Shown here one piece after another: positions 61,603-64,000 of a stretch of DNA of 64,000 nt. The position numbers were made by a program, and so were the translations under genes. Location: positions 2,914,001 through 2,978,000 of the forward strand of contig NZ_CP187926.1 in assembly GCF_049933045.1 (NCBI RefSeq), in the 5' to 3' direction. Origin of the DNA: Pseudocolwellia sp049933045 (GTDB lineage: Bacteria; Pseudomonadota; Gammaproteobacteria; Enterobacterales; Alteromonadaceae). The notes beneath the pieces are model-generated. The model was not told the DNA's origin. It searched no databases and was given only the letters and a program-made list of their open reading frames with translations. Position 1 is the stretch's first letter; every line of letters starts with the position of its first letter.

Positions 61603-61824
61603 CTAAGCAACATATTCCACAGATAAAATACGCTCACCTACCTTGTTCAGAATCTCAATTTCGCCGTCACAAACAGCAATAATCGATTTATCTTGTTTAA
61701 ACTCGTTGGGAATAATCACTCGGCCATTTAAATTTTCATCAAACGAACAAACGTCATGCTTCAACTCTAATGAGCCTTCAATGTAATATATAACAGTTAC
61801 GATACGTTGTTCAGGGTCAGGCAT
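61603..61824 (-). CDS. Small conserved-looking protein (TIGR02922-like)
   Basis: A 73-aa soluble protein, beta-rich, with one Cys and phrases VIYYIEGSLELKHDV and GRVIIPNEFKQDKSIIAV. Its size and pattern recall TIGR02922, a family of Colwellia and related alteromonads (from memory). No function is known. A GGAAAAAA purine stretch precedes the ATG. Confidence 0.6.
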   Translation of the reverse strand: MPDPEQRIVTVIYYIEGSLELKHDVCSFDENLNGRVIIPNEFKQDKSIIAVCDGEIEILNKVGERILSVEYVA

Positions 61825-62358
61825 TTTTTTTCCTAATTTATTTAACTAAATGATTTCAGTTTTGGTAATATTTAGGCGAACATCCCTTTTCGACATAACT
61901 TAATATTCAATCTATTTATGCAGATTTACATCATAAAAATTCTTTATGTTTATATAGTTATATAAATCTTTATAAATTACCAGAACTAATTGCATACAAT
62001 CTACACTTTGAAAAAGATATTATTAAACATAAGATTAAGGCAATACATTAAAATTAGTATAACAATAACTTTAAAGACTAATTAGCAATCATTCTTACTT
62101 TATGATTAATCTTAGTACATAAAGAATGAAATCACCTAAATTATCATTAAATAGTTATCGATTATTTAATGAATAATAATGAAGTTGCTAACTTCTTATA
62201 ATTCTACTTATGTTATTTTATTCGTTTTGAGTACTAGATTGGGGATAAAATTAGATGTGAATATGAGCGCTATCTTCAGAAAAGATAAATAAAATAGCGC
62301 TTAAATAAAAGAGTGATGAACTGGCTAAGGCTTTGAAAAATTTTATTTTCAAAAAACT
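61825..62358. other. AT-rich intergenic region with one hairpin
   Basis: 534 bases without a recognised gene. One hairpin stands out: AGCGCTAT (62266-62273) pairs with ATAGCGCT (62294-62301), with an alternative TATCTT/AAGATA stem inside. It follows the small membrane ORF on the minus strand and may end that operon, though no T run follows it. Confidence 0.45.
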
Positions 62359-62535
62359 TTAACAGTCAGGGTCTAAGCCCTGCTTAATTCTTTCTAAAAG
62401 TTTAAGATGTCTGTAGTGAGCTTTAACAGCTGACAGGCTAAAAGCGCCAATTACAACTATAATAGTGACTATAAGTAGATGCGGTATTAGTTCCGATAGT
62501 ATAATCGAATCTGTAATATTATTGATCCATTCCAT
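62359..62535 (-). CDS. 58-aa single-pass membrane miniprotein
   Basis: A short frame with AAGGA placed 8 bases before ATG. The protein has a short polar lead (MEWINNITDS), one TM helix at about residues 17-40 and a basic cytoplasmic tail with RHLKLLERIKQG, ending DPDC. It lies 21 bases after the rraB stop on the same strand, so it is probably in the plsC-rraB transcription unit. I do not recognise a family. Confidence 0.55.
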   Translation of the reverse strand: MEWINNITDSIILSELIPHLLIVTIIVVIGAFSLSAVKAHYRHLKLLERIKQGLDPDC

Positions 62536-62556
62536 TGTATCATTCCTTGATAAGTC

Positions 62557-62907
62557 TTATTCTTCGAAATATGTTCCCCATCCATCATAATCTACTTTAC
62601 ATTGTTTTGCCAATTGAAACATAAGCTTAGTTTCTTCTGAGATTATATCTACTTCAAGTGGTTGCTCTGTAATGATGTCGAATGCGAAAACCTTCTCACC
62701 ATTATCTGTTTCAGCTTCTTCAGGCTCTTCAACGTCATAACCTTTTTTAAACGCTATTACCGCTGCGGCTTCAAGTAACTCAAAGTTAGCACTAGAAAAA
62801 TGATGTTCAATAGTATGATCAACTTCTTCATTTGTTTCATCTTCAATAAGATCAGCAATTAAGTTTTCAGTGTGGGTTAACCATTGTTGTAATTCATCTT
62901 CAATCAT
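62557..62907 (-). CDS. rraB: Ribonuclease E inhibitor RraB
   Basis: A 116-aa acidic protein that binds RNase E and changes which mRNAs the degradosome cuts. It matches E. coli RraB in TIEHHFSSANFELLEAAAV, AFKKGYDVEEPEE and the end VDYDGWGTYFE. It lacks the acidic tail after that point, which E. coli has (138 aa). Its ATG overlaps the acyltransferase stop by one base. Confidence 0.88.
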   Translation of the reverse strand: MIEDELQQWLTHTENLIADLIEDETNEEVDHTIEHHFSSANFELLEAAAVIAFKKGYDVEEPEEAETDNGEKVFAFDIITEQPLEVDIISEETKLMFQLAKQCKVDYDGWGTYFEE

Positions 62908-63641
62908 TATTTACTCTCTTTTTCTATAGCTGCGTTTACTTCTCGATTAAGGTCATTAAATTTTTCAGAGATCATTTGCTGTGCTGCTTGAGTAACTGAT
63001 TTAATGGTGTCATTAGTTTCGTTATTAATATTGATAGGTTCTAAAAATTCGATAATAACTTTTCCGTTATTCCAACGGTTTAGTTTAATATTATTTGTAC
63101 TACTTGCACAAATAGGCACTACAGGTACATTAGCTTGCTGTGCAGTACGAAAAGCGCCAGTTTTAAAAGGTAGAATGCCTTTTCCGTTACTACGTGTGCC
63201 TTCAGGGAAAAGCCAAACAGATAACCCGTCGCTATTAATTCTACTTGCTGTATGTGCAATCGTACTTTTAGCTTTACTGCTATTTTTACGATCAATAAGT
63301 ATGTTGCCTGTTAGCCAGTACATTTGTCCAAAAAAAGGTATCCATTTAAGACTTTGTTTACCTACACTTACCGTGTTTGGTCTAACTGCTCGGGCTAATG
63401 TAAACATATCCCAAGTATTTTGATGATTACAAATATACACTACAGAATTCAAATCTTTAACGGAATCAGGGATCCTAACTTCGATCTCTACACCTAATAA
63501 TGCTGTAACCTTAGATAAATAACGACACGTTAAGTGAGCATTATTTTTATGAAAAGGTTTAAACAAACAAAATATACATGAGAATAAACATATAAATACC
63601 AATGCTATGGTGATAAGTAATATTCTAAGAATCGCTAACAA
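62907..63641 (-). CDS. plsC: 1-acyl-glycerol-3-phosphate acyltransferase (PlsC type)
   Basis: Makes phosphatidic acid for membrane lipids at the inner membrane. Length 244 aa. An N-terminal TM helix at 5-28. The catalytic motif NHQNTWD has H73 and D78 (HX4D), and the acceptor motif FPEGTRS is at 145-151. VPVVPICAS is the usual fourth block. It leads the likely operon with rraB and the miniprotein. Confidence 0.92.
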   Translation of the reverse strand: MLAILRILLITIALVFICLFSCIFCLFKPFHKNNAHLTCRYLSKVTALLGVEIEVRIPDSVKDLNSVVYICNHQNTWDMFTLARAVRPNTVSVGKQSLKWIPFFGQMYWLTGNILIDRKNSSKAKSTIAHTASRINSDGLSVWLFPEGTRSNGKGILPFKTGAFRTAQQANVPVVPICASSTNNIKLNRWNNGKVIIEFLEPININNETNDTIKSVTQAAQQMISEKFNDLNREVNAAIEKESK

Positions 63642-63747
63642 AGTTATATCCTACATAAAATTTAAGGGCGCTAGTATACCCCTTAAATTAGTCAATTAGT
63701 ACATTAGTTGTTAGGCCCATTTTCTATTAACTTAGGGGCTAACAATT

Positions 63748-64000
63748 ATACCAAACGGATTAATTTATTGCTCACTTAGCGAGAATTTTAAAGGCTTAGA
63801 GGCAAGGCATTGATTGAAGAGAATGGTTATTCCCTTGTCAAAATCAATAACGCGGCATATGAGCCTTTAAATTCTCGCCCTTTGGGAGCTCATTAGCAAA
63901 CTGATAACATCACAAAATTAAAAAAATATAGAATAACTATGTTTAATCAATTTTGCTTGTTCTAAGCTTGCTAATGTAGCTCTAAGTTGCTCAATAAATT
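63748..64000. repeat. MITE-like element, copy 3 (cut by window end, one module missing)
   Basis: It begins with the same ATACCAAACGG tip and runs to the last base. It lacks about 49 bases present in copy 1, exactly the GGTAAC/GTTACC and CCTACAT/ATGTAGG hairpins. Roughly 13 bases of the right terminal repeat fall outside the window. Confidence 0.82.

Overview
The window looks like chromosomal core DNA from a marine gammaproteobacterium of the Alteromonadales, most like Colwellia, Thalassotalea or another Colwelliaceae member. The evidence is AT-rich DNA, dnaG-rpoD, NhaA/NhaR, split ccm clusters, an RraB homologue, PEP-CTERM proteins and a Shewanella bpf-type adhesin operon. Nothing was searched; all family assignments come from reading the sequence.

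Region by region. 1-6.3 kb: dnaG (primase), rpoD (sigma-70), a PEP-CTERM protein with a choice-of-anchor L-like domain, and a secreted peptidoglycan-binding-domain protein. 6.5-10.9 kb: tRNA-Ile2 (CAT), secreted endonuclease I, an HPF/RaiA-like ribosome-associated protein, a small secreted protein, and divergent nhaA/nhaR. 11-16.1 kb: a likely envelope-sensing unit of PstS-like periplasmic protein and outer-membrane barrel, divergent from a 1046-residue hybrid histidine kinase. 16.2-17.8 kb: a DUF2007-like zinc-ribbon protein, Tpx peroxidase and a DoxX-like membrane protein.

18.2-38.1 kb is the main accessory feature, one minus-strand run: giant adhesin (3848 aa), type I secretion ABC protein, membrane fusion protein, TolC-type outer-membrane protein, OmpA-family lipoprotein, LapG-type protease and LapD-type c-di-GMP receptor. 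The order matches, from memory, the bpfA-aggCBA-ompA-bpfG-bpfD operon of Shewanella. Type I secretion exports the adhesin, whose N-terminal retention module holds it at the surface. LapG cuts at a TAAG site when c-di-GMP is low, and LapD sequesters LapG when c-di-GMP is high. The adhesin is built mainly from 8 copies of a 104-aa repeat and 19 copies of a 119-aa repeat, both with three-unit superrepeats.

38.4-43.9 kb: a second PEP-CTERM protein, a GH26-like lipoprotein, ppiC between an intact tRNA-Leu(CAA) and a tRNA-Leu 3' fragment, a frameshifted succinate-semialdehyde dehydrogenase gene, and an RDD membrane protein. 44-52 kb: lptG/lptF (LPS export) divergent from pepA, holC and valS, then a CspA-type cold-shock gene with a long leader. 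52.9-61.5 kb: hemH next to ccmIHGF, divergent from ccmABCDE, so heme synthesis and cytochrome c maturation lie together. 61.6-63.6 kb: a small conserved-looking protein, a 58-aa membrane miniprotein, rraB and a plsC-type acyltransferase.

Three copies of a roughly 0.25-0.36 kb MITE-like element with 22-24 bp terminal inverted repeats lie at 17.85, 52.43 and 63.75 kb, the last cut by the window end. They differ by gain or loss of internal hairpin modules.
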